A DNA stretch of 64,000 nt from Flavobacterium sp. SUN046. GTDB taxonomy: Bacteria > Bacteroidota > Bacteroidia > Flavobacteriales > Flavobacteriaceae. This document shows, in pieces, positions 54,888-63,848 of this stretch. How positions within the stretch are numbered: position 1 is the stretch's first letter; each line of letters starts with the position of its first letter. The notes under the pieces are model-generated. The model saw nothing but the letters and a program-made list of their open reading frames with translations, had not been told where the DNA came from and ran no database searches. Location: contig NZ_JAPQNT010000004.1 in NCBI RefSeq assembly GCF_028867965.1, positions 221,097 to 285,096 on the forward strand, written 5' to 3'. Position numbers and translations under genes: made by a program.

Positions 54888-55733
54888 ATGTCTAAAATAA
54901 TAATTCACGGTGGTTTTTTCTCAGAATCATCAACTAATCACGAAACAAAAGTTGCCAAGCAAGAAGCTTTATTGCAGATTGTAAAAGATTCATATGCTTA
55001 TTTGCAAACTCATTCGGCATTAGAAACTGTAGTTTATGCCGTTTCTCAGTTGGAAGACGATGAATTATTTAATGCTGGAATTGGTTCGCAGATTCAAAGT
55101 GATGGCAAAATCAGAATGAGTGCTTCGTTGATGGATGGAACTTCTGAAAAATTTAGTGGCGTTATTAATATTGAAGAAGTAAAAAATCCGATTCAAGTGG
55201 CTTTAGAATTGATGAATGTTGACGATAGAGTTTTGGGTGGAGAAGGAGCAACCAATTTTGCACGACAACACGGATTTGAAAAATTCTCTACAGAAATTCC
55301 ACAGCGTAAAGCTGAATATGAAGCCAAATTAAAATCTCTCGGAACTGGAACTGTCGGATGTGTGGCTTTAGATAATGACGGAAAACTAGCAGTTGCGACT
55401 TCTACTGGCGGAAAAGGATTTGAAATTCCGGGAAGAATATCCGATTCGGCAACCGTTGCAGGAAATTATGTTAATGAATTTTGTGGCGTAAGTTTGACTG
55501 GAGTAGGCGAAGATATTGTAAGTAATGCAACAGCAACCAAGATTGTAACGCGTGTAACTGATGGATTTTCTTTAGATAAAGCATTTGAAAAAACATTTGC
55601 TGAATTGAAACCTTATGATGGTTTTGCTGGTGCAATTGGAATTGATAAAAGCGGAAACATGTTTCATCAAGATTCACATCCAAGTATGGTTTTTGCTAGT
55701 TTTGATGGTGAGAATGAGGAAGTTTTTAATTAA
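54888..55733 (+). CDS. iaaA: Isoaspartyl peptidase / plant-type L-asparaginase
   Basis: Splits beta-aspartyl dipeptides such as beta-Asp-Arg, the product of cyanophycinase. 281 residues; an Ntn-hydrolase precursor that cuts itself before the nucleophile Thr155 in GTGTVGCVALD. Other family segments: IIIHGGF, NAGIGSQIQSDGKIRMSASLMDG, GGEGATNFAR and GRISDSATVAGNY. Its stop codon overlaps the stop of the convergent gene at 55730 by 4 bases. Third enzyme of cyanophycin use in this locus. Confidence 0.93.
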   Translation: MSKIIIHGGFFSESSTNHETKVAKQEALLQIVKDSYAYLQTHSALETVVYAVSQLEDDELFNAGIGSQIQSDGKIRMSASLMDGTSEKFSGVINIEEVKNPIQVALELMNVDDRVLGGEGATNFARQHGFEKFSTEIPQRKAEYEAKLKSLGTGTVGCVALDNDGKLAVATSTGGKGFEIPGRISDSATVAGNYVNEFCGVSLTGVGEDIVSNATATKIVTRVTDGFSLDKAFEKTFAELKPYDGFAGAIGIDKSGNMFHQDSHPSMVFASFDGENEEVFN

Positions 55734-56425
55734 TTTTTCACCAAAAGTTTATTTAAAGTTGATATTATTTCATTGTTTTTTGTGTTAAAGTAAATGATTT
55801 GACTATTTGGAATTAAATCTACATTTTCTGTGGTTTTTATAATTTTGCATTTGATTTTTTTTAGTATTTTCTTCAAAACATCAAATTTTGAAACTGAATT
55901 AGCAAGTGTTATGGTATAAGCTCCATTTTCAATATTCCCATACCTCAGAAAAGCACCATACAGAAATGATTTTCTTTGATTTTCTGTTTTGATTTTTTTT
56001 TCATTCAAATAAGCGAAGTAAGTTAATTGCTCTGGTTTAGGATTATTAACTTCTTGAATTTCTGTGGGCTTTAAATAGTAGAAATTATTTATTTTAAGAG
56101 CTAATTTTTTTGAGTTTAGAAAGTAAAATTCATCACAATTTCCGCAATTTAGTGTTATAGAATCTTTAAAATATTTGAAGTCAATATTTTCAATTGTATT
56201 TTTACTCAAATTATCAACTTTAATTAAAGAGTCTAGATATTTTATAATTAATTCTTCATCTTTATGAATGTGATCAATTGTTTTTGGATTTTCTTTTTCA
56301 GATATTACAAAATCTCTTCCTAGATAATCATCAACAAAACCTAAAGTAAAACAAGTAATATCAATTTTTTCTTGACTATGAATTGTTAAGGGTAAAATAA
56401 ATAGTAAAGTAAAAATTTCTCTCAT
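55730..56425 (-). CDS. Exported protein of unknown function
   Basis: 231 residues with a signal peptide (MREIFTLLFILPLTIHS). It has a CGNCDEFYFLN element that could form a disulfide and otherwise an AT-biased composition (Lys, Asn, Ile). No recognisable domain. It converges with the isoaspartyl peptidase gene with overlapping stop codons and is terminated or isolated by a hairpin on its other side. Function unknown. Confidence 0.72.
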   Translation of the reverse strand: MREIFTLLFILPLTIHSQEKIDITCFTLGFVDDYLGRDFVISEKENPKTIDHIHKDEELIIKYLDSLIKVDNLSKNTIENIDFKYFKDSITLNCGNCDEFYFLNSKKLALKINNFYYLKPTEIQEVNNPKPEQLTYFAYLNEKKIKTENQRKSFLYGAFLRYGNIENGAYTITLANSVSKFDVLKKILKKIKCKIIKTTENVDLIPNSQIIYFNTKNNEIISTLNKLLVKN

Positions 56426-56481
56426 TTGAATATATTTTTGTTAAATAACGATTTTTTATAAAATTTATTATTTATCATAAA

Positions 56482-56507
56482 AAATCCCAATCTTTCGACT
56501 GGGATTT
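56482..56507 (-). terminator. GAAA-loop terminator, copy 1
   Basis: Minus-strand hairpin AAATCCCAGTC-GAAA-GATTGGGATTT then T-run, downstream of the RCC1 gene. One position pairs only as G-U in minus-strand RNA, which fixes its orientation. Confidence 0.85.
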
Positions 56508-56530
56508 ATATCTCAAAATGATTTTAAATT

Positions 56531-57961
56531 TTATTGTTTGACAATTTTAACTGTAAAACTTTCAGTTGTATTTGATATATTCAAAAAGTACATTCCGTTA
56601 GATTGACTGCTTAAATCAAAAGCATCTGATTGAAATCCACTCAATTTATCCATTTTTGTTTCGCTAACTATTTGACCTTGAATATTAGTTAATCTTACAA
56701 TTACATTGGATGAATCTACCAAATTATAATCAACATTTACAATTCCGTTGGTTGGATTTGGGTAAACTGTAGCTTTTAAATTTACAGAAGCTACTACATT
56801 TGTTGCTAAAGTTGATGTCGGACAACCTACAGATTGTAACGTGTTATTGGCAACATTTGTTCCAATTCCTAATTCGCCTTCTAAACCTCTTCCTGTTGAC
56901 CAAAGTGCAGTTGAAGTTTCCATTACTAACGAATGGGTATCTCCAGCAGATATTGCAAAATAAGTGTTGCTTGTTCCAACTTGATTTAAAATATTTACCG
57001 CAGTATTATTTCCTAAACCCAATTGACCGCTTGTATTAAATCCGCCTGACCAAAGTGTGTTGTCGTTTTTGATGGCCAATGAAAAACTATTTCCTGCAGA
57101 AATTGCAATGTATTGAGAAACTAAACCTGCATTACTAAAGCTTACTGGAATCATTGTATTGGAAGCTGTATTGGTTCCGTCACACAATTGTCCGTTGGTA
57201 TTATTTCCAAAAGTGTATAAAATTCCGCTGGTATTCAATGCCATACTGTGATCAAATCCTGCAGAAACTTCCGCCCAATTATTTGAAGAAGAAACCAATA
57301 TTGGAAATAAACTACTAGTATTTGTTCCGTTTCCAAATTGTCCAAAAGTATTATCTCCCCAAGCATAAATAAAACCTGAGTTGTCAATTGCAAGTGAATG
57401 TTTGTTTCCAGCATCAATTTTGAACCAATTGGAAGAAGTTCCAACTTGAACAGGTAAATTTTGATCCACTAAATTGTTGATTCCTAATTGTCCAACATTG
57501 TTCCATCCCCAAGACCAAAGCGTTCCTGTGGTTTTGATTGCCAAACTGAATCTATTTCCAGCAGAAACTGTCAACCAATCTGTAGCAGTTCCAATTTGAG
57601 TAACATTTGGAGTTGCCGAACTGAAAACGCCATTTCCTAATTGTCCAAATTGACCATTTCCCCAAGACCATAAAGTTCCGTTAGTTTTTACAGCTAATGA
57701 GTGTACATTTCCAGCTGAAACTGTTGACCAATCGTTTGCAGTTCCAATTTGAATAGGCATATTTTGATTTGCTAAATTTCCAAGTCCCAATCCAAGTCGA
57801 TTGCTATTTTGTCCCCAACCCCAAAGAGTTCCATCCATTTTGATTCCCAATGAGAAGTTTTCACCTGCGGATACCATTCGCCAGCATCCAGTACCTGATT
57901 GTCCGTAAAAATTTGTAGAAGTCATTAGGACAATAATCGAAAGTAGTAATAATTTTTTCAT
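56531..57961 (-). CDS. RCC1-repeat protein with T9SS sorting domain
   Basis: 476 residues. A signal peptide (MKKLLLLSIIVLMTSTNFYG) precedes seven RCC1-like repeats (each with a W/G-rich core such as LWSWGNGQFGQLGNG and SAGNRFSLAIKT), enough to close one seven-bladed propeller. A type A T9SS sorting domain follows (VYPNPTNGIVNVDY ... MYFLNIS ... VKIVKQ). It should be displayed or released at the cell surface, probably as a binding protein. RCC1 repeats are best known from eukaryotes but recur in bacterial surface proteins. Confidence 0.92.
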   Translation of the reverse strand: MKKLLLLSIIVLMTSTNFYGQSGTGCWRMVSAGENFSLGIKMDGTLWGWGQNSNRLGLGLGNLANQNMPIQIGTANDWSTVSAGNVHSLAVKTNGTLWSWGNGQFGQLGNGVFSSATPNVTQIGTATDWLTVSAGNRFSLAIKTTGTLWSWGWNNVGQLGINNLVDQNLPVQVGTSSNWFKIDAGNKHSLAIDNSGFIYAWGDNTFGQFGNGTNTSSLFPILVSSSNNWAEVSAGFDHSMALNTSGILYTFGNNTNGQLCDGTNTASNTMIPVSFSNAGLVSQYIAISAGNSFSLAIKNDNTLWSGGFNTSGQLGLGNNTAVNILNQVGTSNTYFAISAGDTHSLVMETSTALWSTGRGLEGELGIGTNVANNTLQSVGCPTSTLATNVVASVNLKATVYPNPTNGIVNVDYNLVDSSNVIVRLTNIQGQIVSETKMDKLSGFQSDAFDLSSQSNGMYFLNISNTTESFTVKIVKQ

Positions 57962-58140
57962 GATGTTTGATGTTAATTGTTAGTATACAGTTATATCAAA
58001 GAAAGAATTGATTTGTTACCCATGATTTAATATTTTTTTTTAAAGCATTGGTAATAAACGATATATAAAGGTAGATTTTATTTTGTTACGATTTACTTTT
58101 ACTACATTTTATTTGATTTAAGAAAAGTTATAAAAACAAA

Positions 58141-58166
58141 AAATCCCAACCTTTCGATTGAGATTT
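58141..58166 (-). terminator. GAAA-loop terminator, copy 2
   Basis: Minus-strand AAATCTCAATC-GAAA-GGTTGGGATTT followed by T-rich sequence; two G-U pairs again favour the minus strand. Serves the membrane-protein gene ending at 58193. Confidence 0.85.
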
Positions 58167-58192
58167 GATTTATTTAAATCTAAAATTAACCT

Positions 58193-58960
58193 CTAAAATT
58201 TAATAAATGGCTTTGACTGAAATGCCTGAATCAAAGTGTAGGTTACAAAAAGCAAGTAAACACTGCTTATAATTATAACATCACGTTTACTTTTTGCCAA
58301 AAAATAAGTAACCAACGGAATAATTTGCAACGCATGCATTCCGAAGAAATGGGCTACACGTAAATCACCATAGTTTTTACTCCAATTTAAAATAGGTAAA
58401 CCAGATGAGCCGTCTTGACTTCCAACAGTATGTTTTAACAATCCACCCATTACAAGTCCTTCAAACGCAAAAATTACCATAACAATGATACTTAATTTGA
58501 TAGCTAAAATTAAAGTTTCTGGAGCATTAAATTGGGTTTGATTGAAAAATAGAATTCCCATGTAAAGCGTATGTAACATCAAAATTGAGATTGCAATTCC
58601 CATGATATTAAAAATTGCTTTATCTAATGAAGTCGCGATATTAAAATGTGAAGTTTTTCCCTGAGAAGCTTGATAGGTGATAAGAATAAGTTCAATTGAG
58701 AGGAAAAGAATCAAACTCCAATTGTATATCGTTACTTGGTTTTGATTATCAAGAAATTGAAGATAAAAAGCTATAGTAAAAGTGAAAATTGCAGTAGATA
58801 AAAAGAATTTAAAAGGTTTTATCCAACCGCTAATTCCTAAAATTTGAATGGAATTATATTTACTTAAAATGAAACAAATGATTGCACCTAACAAACAAAT
58901 TATTCCGTAAATAAATAGGATATCATTTTTATCTTTTATGGTTTCGATGAAATATTTCAT
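58193..58960 (-). CDS. Integral membrane protein of unknown function
   Basis: 255 residues with about seven hydrophobic helices, beginning with IYGIICLLGAIICFILSKY. Charged conserved-looking elements are GISGWIKPFKFFLST and GSQDGSSGLPILNWSKNYGDLRVAHFFGMHALQ, the latter with His residues that could bind heme or metal. I recall similar proteins in Bacteroidetes as hypothetical. It follows the lipoprotein gene at 58987 by 26 bases and may be co-transcribed. Confidence 0.75.
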   Translation of the reverse strand: MKYFIETIKDKNDILFIYGIICLLGAIICFILSKYNSIQILGISGWIKPFKFFLSTAIFTFTIAFYLQFLDNQNQVTIYNWSLILFLSIELILITYQASQGKTSHFNIATSLDKAIFNIMGIAISILMLHTLYMGILFFNQTQFNAPETLILAIKLSIIVMVIFAFEGLVMGGLLKHTVGSQDGSSGLPILNWSKNYGDLRVAHFFGMHALQIIPLVTYFLAKSKRDVIIISSVYLLFVTYTLIQAFQSKPFIKF

Positions 58961-58986
58961 GGTTTAGTTTTTGATTGTTAGATTTT

Positions 58987-59412
58987 TTAGTCAACTATTC
59001 TGCTAATTTTTTTAAAAATAAATTCTGTTTTAATATAGTCTAGATAAGTTAAAAATTCTAGATTTTTAAGTTCCGCACCAACATATCCTACTCCTTTATT
59101 TTTTATAATTTCTTCAATTCCTTTTTTTGAATTTTTTATAACTAAAATTATTTTAGCACATAGTGTATCGCCTTGAATACTGACTTGAATATACTTTAAA
59201 CCATTCTTTTCTTGATACGCATCCAACCAATAAGTTAGTTTTGATTTGTCTATTTTGGATAATTCTTCAACCAATTCTTTTTTGTAAACTTCTGTTTCTG
59301 GAGAATACTTGTCAAAAATTACATTTGTGTTTTTACAATTTGATTTATCGCAACTAGTTTCTATCAACAAAAAGACTAAAAAAAATACGTATAATATCAA
59401 TTTATTTTTCAT
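58987..59412 (-). CDS. Putative lipoprotein of unknown function
   Basis: 141 residues. The signal ends LLIETSCDKSNC, where the first Cys is a plausible lipidation site. The remaining 120 residues show a small alpha/beta pattern with no known motif. Encoded just upstream of the membrane protein at 58193 and downstream of the rplT terminator, so it starts its own unit. Confidence 0.68.
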   Translation of the reverse strand: MKNKLILYVFFLVFLLIETSCDKSNCKNTNVIFDKYSPETEVYKKELVEELSKIDKSKLTYWLDAYQEKNGLKYIQVSIQGDTLCAKIILVIKNSKKGIEEIIKNKGVGYVGAELKNLEFLTYLDYIKTEFIFKKISRIVD

Positions 59413-59571
59413 AGAGTTTTAATTTTTAAAGTTTTTCTGTCAAGAAAATTAGCTAAGTTTTTTCTGCTCTTAAAAATAGTGCATAACTAAATAATTCACT
59501 AAGTTAATTTTAAATACGAAATAATTTAATGTCTAAAATTAAATTTAAGTAAAGAAATTTATAGAAACAAA

Positions 59572-59597
59572 AAATCCCAACCTTTCGATTGGGATTT
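59572..59597 (-). terminator. GAAA-loop terminator, copy 3 (after rplT)
   Basis: Minus-strand AAATCCCAATC-GAAA-GGTTGGGATTT then T-run; ends the thrS-infC-rpmI-rplT unit. Confidence 0.88.
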
Positions 59598-59637
59598 TCT
59601 ATATGTAAGTAAGTTAAACTGGTTGTACAAACGTTTT

Positions 59638-59982
59638 TTATTTCACTTTTTTCACAACAGCTTTGAAAGCTTCTGGGTGATTCATTGCTAAATCTGCTAA
59701 TACTTTACGATTCAATTCGATACCGTTTTTCTTAACTAATCCCATGAATTGAGAGTAACTTAATCCTTCTTGTCTAGCTCCTGCGTTAATACGCATGATC
59801 CATAAAGCACGGAAGTTTCTCTTGTTTTGTTTTCTATCGCGATAAGCATAAACCATCGCTTTTTCTACTGCGTTTTTAGCTACAGTCCAAACGTTTTTAC
59901 GACGACCAAAGAAACCTTTGGCTTGCTTCATTATCTTTTTTCTTCTTGCTCTTTTAGCAACTGAATTTACTGATCTTGGCAT
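59638..59982 (-). CDS. rplT: 50S ribosomal protein L20
   Basis: 114 residues with the L20 N-terminal tail ([28 protein letters not shown]) and the globular part [22 protein letters not shown]. It binds 23S rRNA early in assembly and, in other bacteria, represses its own operon. It is last in thrS-infC-rpmI-rplT. The gap to rpmI is 164 bases, long for this operon, and is filled by a repeat-like sequence. Confidence 0.98.
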   Translation of the reverse strand: MPRSVNSVAKRARRKKIMKQAKGFFGRRKNVWTVAKNAVEKAMVYAYRDRKQNKRNFRALWIMRINAGARQEGLSYSQFMGLVKKNGIELNRKVLADLAMNHPEAFKAVVKKVK

Positions 59983-60093
59983 AATTTAATTGTGTTTTTG
60001 TAGCAGGCGTTCCGAATTCAATCAAGGAAACTTAAAAGCCATACTCCAAGGTTATTTAAAATTTTTTTAACCTAAAGGTAAAAAGTTTACAAT

Positions 60094-60150
60094 TTTCAGT
60101 CACAGTTTTCAGTTTTAAACTGCCCACTGCTGCTGATTACTGAATACTAG
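60094..60150. repeat. CAGT-rich degenerate repeat in the rpmI-rplT gap
   Basis: The sequence carries repeated CAGT/ACTG units (TTCAGTCACAGTTTTCAG, then ACTGCCCACTGC and TACTGAATACTAG), with inverted complementarity between CAGTTTT and AAACTG. It resembles low-complexity intergenic repeats common in Flavobacterium. No coding potential seen. Confidence 0.5.
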
Positions 60151-60344
60151 ATTATCCTTAATTGTTGTTTGATGCTTTTCATATCTACTTTAGCAACTAA
60201 AGCAGAGTGAGTCAAAGCTAATTTACGCTTCTTAGACTTTTTAGTCAAGATGTGGCTTTTGAAAGCGTGTTTTCTTTTAATCTTTCCAGAACCAGTAACT
60301 TTAAAACGTTTCTTGGCGCTAGATTTGGTTTTCATTTTAGGCAT
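60147..60344 (-). CDS. rpmI: 50S ribosomal protein L35
   Basis: 65 residues, the normal length, with the conserved [33 protein letters not shown] basic N-terminal half and [14 protein letters not shown]. Structural ribosomal protein encoded between infC and rplT as usual. Confidence 0.98.
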   Translation of the reverse strand: MPKMKTKSSAKKRFKVTGSGKIKRKHAFKSHILTKKSKKRKLALTHSALVAKVDMKSIKQQLRII

Positions 60345-60380
60345 AATTTCCCTAATTTATTTAAATTTAACTTACTTACT

Positions 60381-60408
60381 TGTCTTTGCGAGGAACGAAG
60401 CAATCTGC
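60381..60408. repeat. Dispersed-repeat fragment in the infC-rpmI gap
   Basis: TCTTTGCGAGGAACGAAGCA followed by ATCTGC matches the widespread intergenic repeat core TTGCGAGGAACGAAGCAATC known from many Bacteroidetes and other genomes. It is inserted between two translation genes of one operon. Confidence 0.6.
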
Positions 60409-60460
60409 TTTCATTCATCAAATATTTTTATTTCTTAATGAAGTAATTGATTTCGTTCAT

Positions 60461-61108
60461 TTATTCATTTTCATTATTATCTGCAGGCTTCGCTTCTACA
60501 TTTTTAGCAGTTGGTCTTGGCTGACTATCTTTTGCTTTTTGTGCTGGTTGTGAAGTTTTTCCTTTCTTCGGAGCAATATACATAATCATTCTCTTTCCTT
60601 CAAGAACAGGTAATGCTTCTACTTTTCCGTGATCTTCTAAATCTTGAGCTAAACGTAGTAACAAAATTTGTCCTTGCTCTTTGTAAATGATTGAACGACC
60701 TTTAAAGAATACGAATGCTTTTAATTTTGAACCTTCTTTAAGGAATTTTTCTGCATTTTTTCTTTTAAAATCATAATCATGTTCGTCTGTTTGAGGACCA
60801 AAACGAATTTCTTTTACCACAATTTGTGTAGATTTAGCTTTAAGCTCTTTATCACGCTTTTTCTGCATGTAAACGAACTTTTTATAGTCCATAATTTTAC
60901 AAACAGGTGGTTCAGCATTTGGTGAAATCTCTACCAAATCCAATTCAAATTGATCCGCAAGACGCATAGCATCTGCAGTTTTAAAAATACCCGGTTCAAT
61001 GTTGTCTCCAACAAGACGTACTTCAGGCACACGAATAAAATTGTTTATTCTGTGTTCATCTTTTTTTTCTACTCGAGGTTGATAACCTCTGTTGTTTCTA
61101 ATTGCTAT
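60461..61108 (-). CDS. infC: Translation initiation factor IF-3 with non-standard start codon
   Basis: Binds the 30S subunit and checks start codon and initiator tRNA. 215 residues by homology, starting (M)[20 protein letters not shown]-domain [22 protein letters not shown], linker, C-domain [25 protein letters not shown], and a basic low-complexity tail. No ATG, GTG or TTG occurs between the thrS stop (61125) and residue 27; the codon at the homologous start is ATA (61106-61108). The only conventional start, GTG at 61030, would delete 26 conserved residues. Unusual infC starts (ATT in E. coli) permit autoregulation. Confidence 0.9.
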   Translation of the reverse strand: MAIRNNRGYQPRVEKKDEHRINNFIRVPEVRLVGDNIEPGIFKTADAMRLADQFELDLVEISPNAEPPVCKIMDYKKFVYMQKKRDKELKAKSTQIVVKEIRFGPQTDEHDYDFKRKNAEKFLKEGSKLKAFVFFKGRSIIYKEQGQILLLRLAQDLEDHGKVEALPVLEGKRMIMYIAPKKGKTSQPAQKAKDSQPRPTAKNVEAKPADNNENE

Positions 61109-61124
61109 GGCTTTATTATTTTAG

Positions 61125-63071
61125 TTAAACTTCAAATGTTTTTAATGTTTTGGCAACTTCTTCGTTTACAATTCTAACAAATTCTTCAATTGTAACCGTG
61201 ATATTACCTTTTCCTTCTTGTCCGTGACGACGTACAGAAATGGTTCCGTTTTTTTCTTCTTCCTCACCTATGATTAGCATGAAAGGCATTTTTTGAACTT
61301 CTGCATCTCTAATTTTCTTACCAATTGTCTCGTTGCGGTTGTCAATTAGGGCGCGAATTTCGTGATTTTCTACCAATTCTAAAACTTTTTTCGCATAATT
61401 TTCATATTTCTCACTCAAAGACAAGATAATAGCTTGCTCAGGCATCAACCATAATGGGAAATTTCCTGCGGTATGTTCTAATAAAATTGCTATAAATCGT
61501 TCCATCGAACCAAATGGTGCTCGGTGAATCATTACAGGACGATGTAATTTGTCATCCGCTCCTTTATAAGTCAATTCAAATCGCTCGGGTAAGTTATAAT
61601 CAACCTGAATTGTACCAAGTTGCCAGCTTCTTCCCAAAGCATCTTTCACCATGAAATCCAATTTCGGACCATAAAATGCAGCTTCGCCATATTCTACAAC
61701 AGTATTCAATCCTTTATCAGCAGCAGCATTGATAATAGCATTTTCTGCTTTTTCCCAATTTTCGTCGCTACCAATATATTTATCTCTGTTTTCTTTATCA
61801 CGTAATGAAATCTGAGCCGTAAAGTTTTCAAATCCTAACGAACCAAATACATATAATACAAGGTCAATTACTTTTTTAAACTCACTATCCAATTGATCTG
61901 GTGTACAAAAAATATGTGCATCGTCTTGAGTAAATCCTCTAACACGAGTTAATCCGTGTAGCTCACCACTTTGTTCATATCTATAAACCGTACCAAATTC
62001 AGCATAACGCTTTGGTAAATCTTTATACGACCAAGGTTTTACATTGTAAATCTCACAGTGATGTGGGCAATTCATAGGTTTTAACAAGAACTCTTCGCCT
62101 TCTGCAGGAGTTGTAATCGGTTGAAAACTATCAGCACCATATTTTGCATAATGTCCAGAAGTTACATAAAGTTCCTTTTGTCCAATATGCGGAGTAACAA
62201 CTTGCTCATATCCAGCTTTTTTCTGAGCTTTTTTCAAAAACTGTTCTAAACGATCTCGCAAAGCAGCTCCTTTTGGAAGCCATAAAGGTAAACCTTGACC
62301 TACTTTTTGTGAAAAAGCAAACAATTCTAATTCTTTTCCAAGTTTTCTATGATCACGACGTTTTGCTTCTTCAAGCAATTCTAAATACTCAGTTAAATCT
62401 TTTTGCTTCGGAAATGAAATTCCATAAACACGAGTTAATTGCTTATTTTTCTCGTCACCACGCCAATATGCGCCAGCAACGCTCATAATTTTCATAGCTT
62501 TGATAATTCCAGTATTCGGAATATGACCACCACGACACAAATCAAAAAAGTTGGCATGATCACAAAACGTAATCGTTCCATCTTCTAAATTCGATATTAA
62601 TTCGGTTTTGTATTCATTATTTTTATAAACTTCCAATGCTTCCGCTTTAGAAACCGGACGCATTTTAAATTCATGTTTCTCTCTAGAAACTTCTAAAACT
62701 CGGTCTTCAATTTTCTTAAAGTCAGCATCCGTAATTTTAGTATCGCCAAAATCAACATCATAATAAAATCCATTATCAATCGCTGGTCCAAGTGTTAATT
62801 TAATTCCAGGAAATTGCTCTTCCAAAACTTGCGCCATAACATGCGAAGTTGAATGCCAAAAGGCTTTCTTACCCTCTTTATCATTCCACGTATACAAAAC
62901 AAGAGAACCATCGGTGGTTAATTCCGTTTCCGTTTCAATTGTTGTACCATTAAAAGCTGCCGAAATCACATTTCTAGCCAATCCTTCACTGATGCTTTTT
63001 GCAACATCCATCGGAGTTGTTCCTTTTTCAAACTCCTTAACCGAACCGTCAGGTAAAGTAATCTTTATCAT
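61125..63071 (-). CDS. thrS: Threonyl-tRNA synthetase
   Basis: Charges tRNA-Thr. 648 residues: TGS domain ([17 protein letters not shown], 1-60), editing domain (HSTSHVMAQ and [15 protein letters not shown] zinc/editing residues), class II catalytic core ([40 protein letters not shown]) with zinc-binding Cys/His, and anticodon-binding domain. Its stop is 16 bases before the infC start, so thrS leads the thrS-infC-rpmI-rplT unit. Confidence 0.98.
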   Translation of the reverse strand: MIKITLPDGSVKEFEKGTTPMDVAKSISEGLARNVISAAFNGTTIETETELTTDGSLVLYTWNDKEGKKAFWHSTSHVMAQVLEEQFPGIKLTLGPAIDNGFYYDVDFGDTKITDADFKKIEDRVLEVSREKHEFKMRPVSKAEALEVYKNNEYKTELISNLEDGTITFCDHANFFDLCRGGHIPNTGIIKAMKIMSVAGAYWRGDEKNKQLTRVYGISFPKQKDLTEYLELLEEAKRRDHRKLGKELELFAFSQKVGQGLPLWLPKGAALRDRLEQFLKKAQKKAGYEQVVTPHIGQKELYVTSGHYAKYGADSFQPITTPAEGEEFLLKPMNCPHHCEIYNVKPWSYKDLPKRYAEFGTVYRYEQSGELHGLTRVRGFTQDDAHIFCTPDQLDSEFKKVIDLVLYVFGSLGFENFTAQISLRDKENRDKYIGSDENWEKAENAIINAAADKGLNTVVEYGEAAFYGPKLDFMVKDALGRSWQLGTIQVDYNLPERFELTYKGADDKLHRPVMIHRAPFGSMERFIAILLEHTAGNFPLWLMPEQAIILSLSEKYENYAKKVLELVENHEIRALIDNRNETIGKKIRDAEVQKMPFMLIIGEEEEKNGTISVRRHGQEGKGNITVTIEEFVRIVNEEVAKTLKTFEV

Positions 63072-63091
63072 TCCTATAATTTTATGGACTG

Positions 63092-63122
63092 CAAATATAT
63101 AAGATTAACAAAACACACACAA
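63092..63122 (-). promoter_or_regulatory. thrS operon promoter
   Basis: Minus strand: TTG (63120-63122), 20-base spacer, TATATTTG (63092-63099), about 20 bases before the thrS start. Confidence 0.72.
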
Positions 63123-63154
63123 TACATATAGGTATATAATATAAAAAGTTTTTT

Positions 63155-63260
63155 CAGGAGCGAACGGCTCGGGCATTTCAATAAACCCTTTACCCGCTTT
63201 CCTTCCAAAACTTCGCAAAGTGCGAAGGTTTTTCCTTCCAATCGGGGCTATAGATCCAAC
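63155..63260. repeat. Dispersed GC-rich intergenic repeat
   Basis: Sequence starting AGGAGCGAACGGCTCGGGC and ending ATCGGGGCTATAG is far more GC-rich than its surroundings and contains a hairpin CTTCGCA-AAG-TGCGAAG (63211-63227). I recognise both ends as parts of a multi-copy repeat element common in Flavobacterium genomes. No ORF of note. Confidence 0.6.
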
Positions 63261-63500
63261 TATTTACATAAACTCAAAGTTATTATTATGTATATTGGTT
63301 AAAACCCAAATCAACTCCTTCAAGTTAATTTGCGAAGATTTGTGTAATTTGTGGTAAACATAATGAATCTTGAATATCTTAATGGTTTAAAAAAAACGGG
63401 GAATTGCTTACTAAATTTCACAAAGTCATAGATTCTACTTTTTAATCTGACTTATAACACCATTAAAGTTATTCAAAATCAAAATTTCCTTGACAAGTTT
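63261..63500. other. Gene-free intergenic stretch
   Basis: No coding frame or RNA gene seen. AT-rich; 63329-63358 (AATTTGCGAAGATTTGTGTA then ATTTGTGG) and 63367-63388 (TCTTGAATATCTTAATGGTT) look like eroded intergenic repeats; the latter resembles 26218-26236. Confidence 0.5.
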
Positions 63501-63538
63501 TCCCCTCCTTTGGAGAGGTGCCCGAAGGGTGGGGTGGT
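63501..63538. repeat. CCCTCC-TTTGGAGAGG dispersed repeat
   Basis: TCCCCTCCTTTGGAGAGGTG followed by CCCGAAGGGTGGGGTGG, a GC-rich self-complementary element of a type I know as a multi-copy intergenic repeat in several bacterial phyla. Outer CCCC/GGGG and inner CTCC/GGAG arms can pair. Confidence 0.55.
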
Positions 63539-63619
63539 AAAAACAGAAAAAACTTTTCTTACCAAAAAGCACAGATTCAGTTAGTTAAAAAATACTTTAA
63601 AAAAAGGTTAGCAAAAGAC

Positions 63620-63649
63620 TTGTGAGAGAAAAAAGAATGTCTACTTTTG
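63620..63649 (+). promoter_or_regulatory. rRNA promoter P1
   Basis: TTG (63620-63622), 19-base spacer, TACTTTTG (63642-63649), then CACCCGC. Nearly the same as P3. Confidence 0.85.
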
Positions 63650-63711
63650 CACCCGCATTAAGGCAGACGTTCATTATCAAATTGAGAGAGTAAAAAAACA
63701 TAAAAAAAGTT

Positions 63712-63742
63712 TTGTTTAGGAATGAAAAAGGTTTTATCTTTG
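63712..63742 (+). promoter_or_regulatory. rRNA promoter P2
   Basis: TTG (63712-63714), 20-base spacer, TATCTTTG (63735-63742), then CCATCCGC. Same structure as P1 and P3. Confidence 0.82.
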
Positions 63743-63818
63743 CCATCCGCAAAACGAGGTTTTTTAAAAAGACTTTGATAGCAAGAAAAAAGAAAAAAAT
63801 ATTTTTTTTTCGATTTAC

Positions 63819-63848
63819 TTGTGAGATAATAAAAAAGATGTACTTTTG
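63819..63848 (+). promoter_or_regulatory. rRNA promoter P3
   Basis: TTG (63819-63821), 19-base spacer, TACTTTTG (63841-63848), then CACCCGC. Closest to the rRNA gene. Confidence 0.85.
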
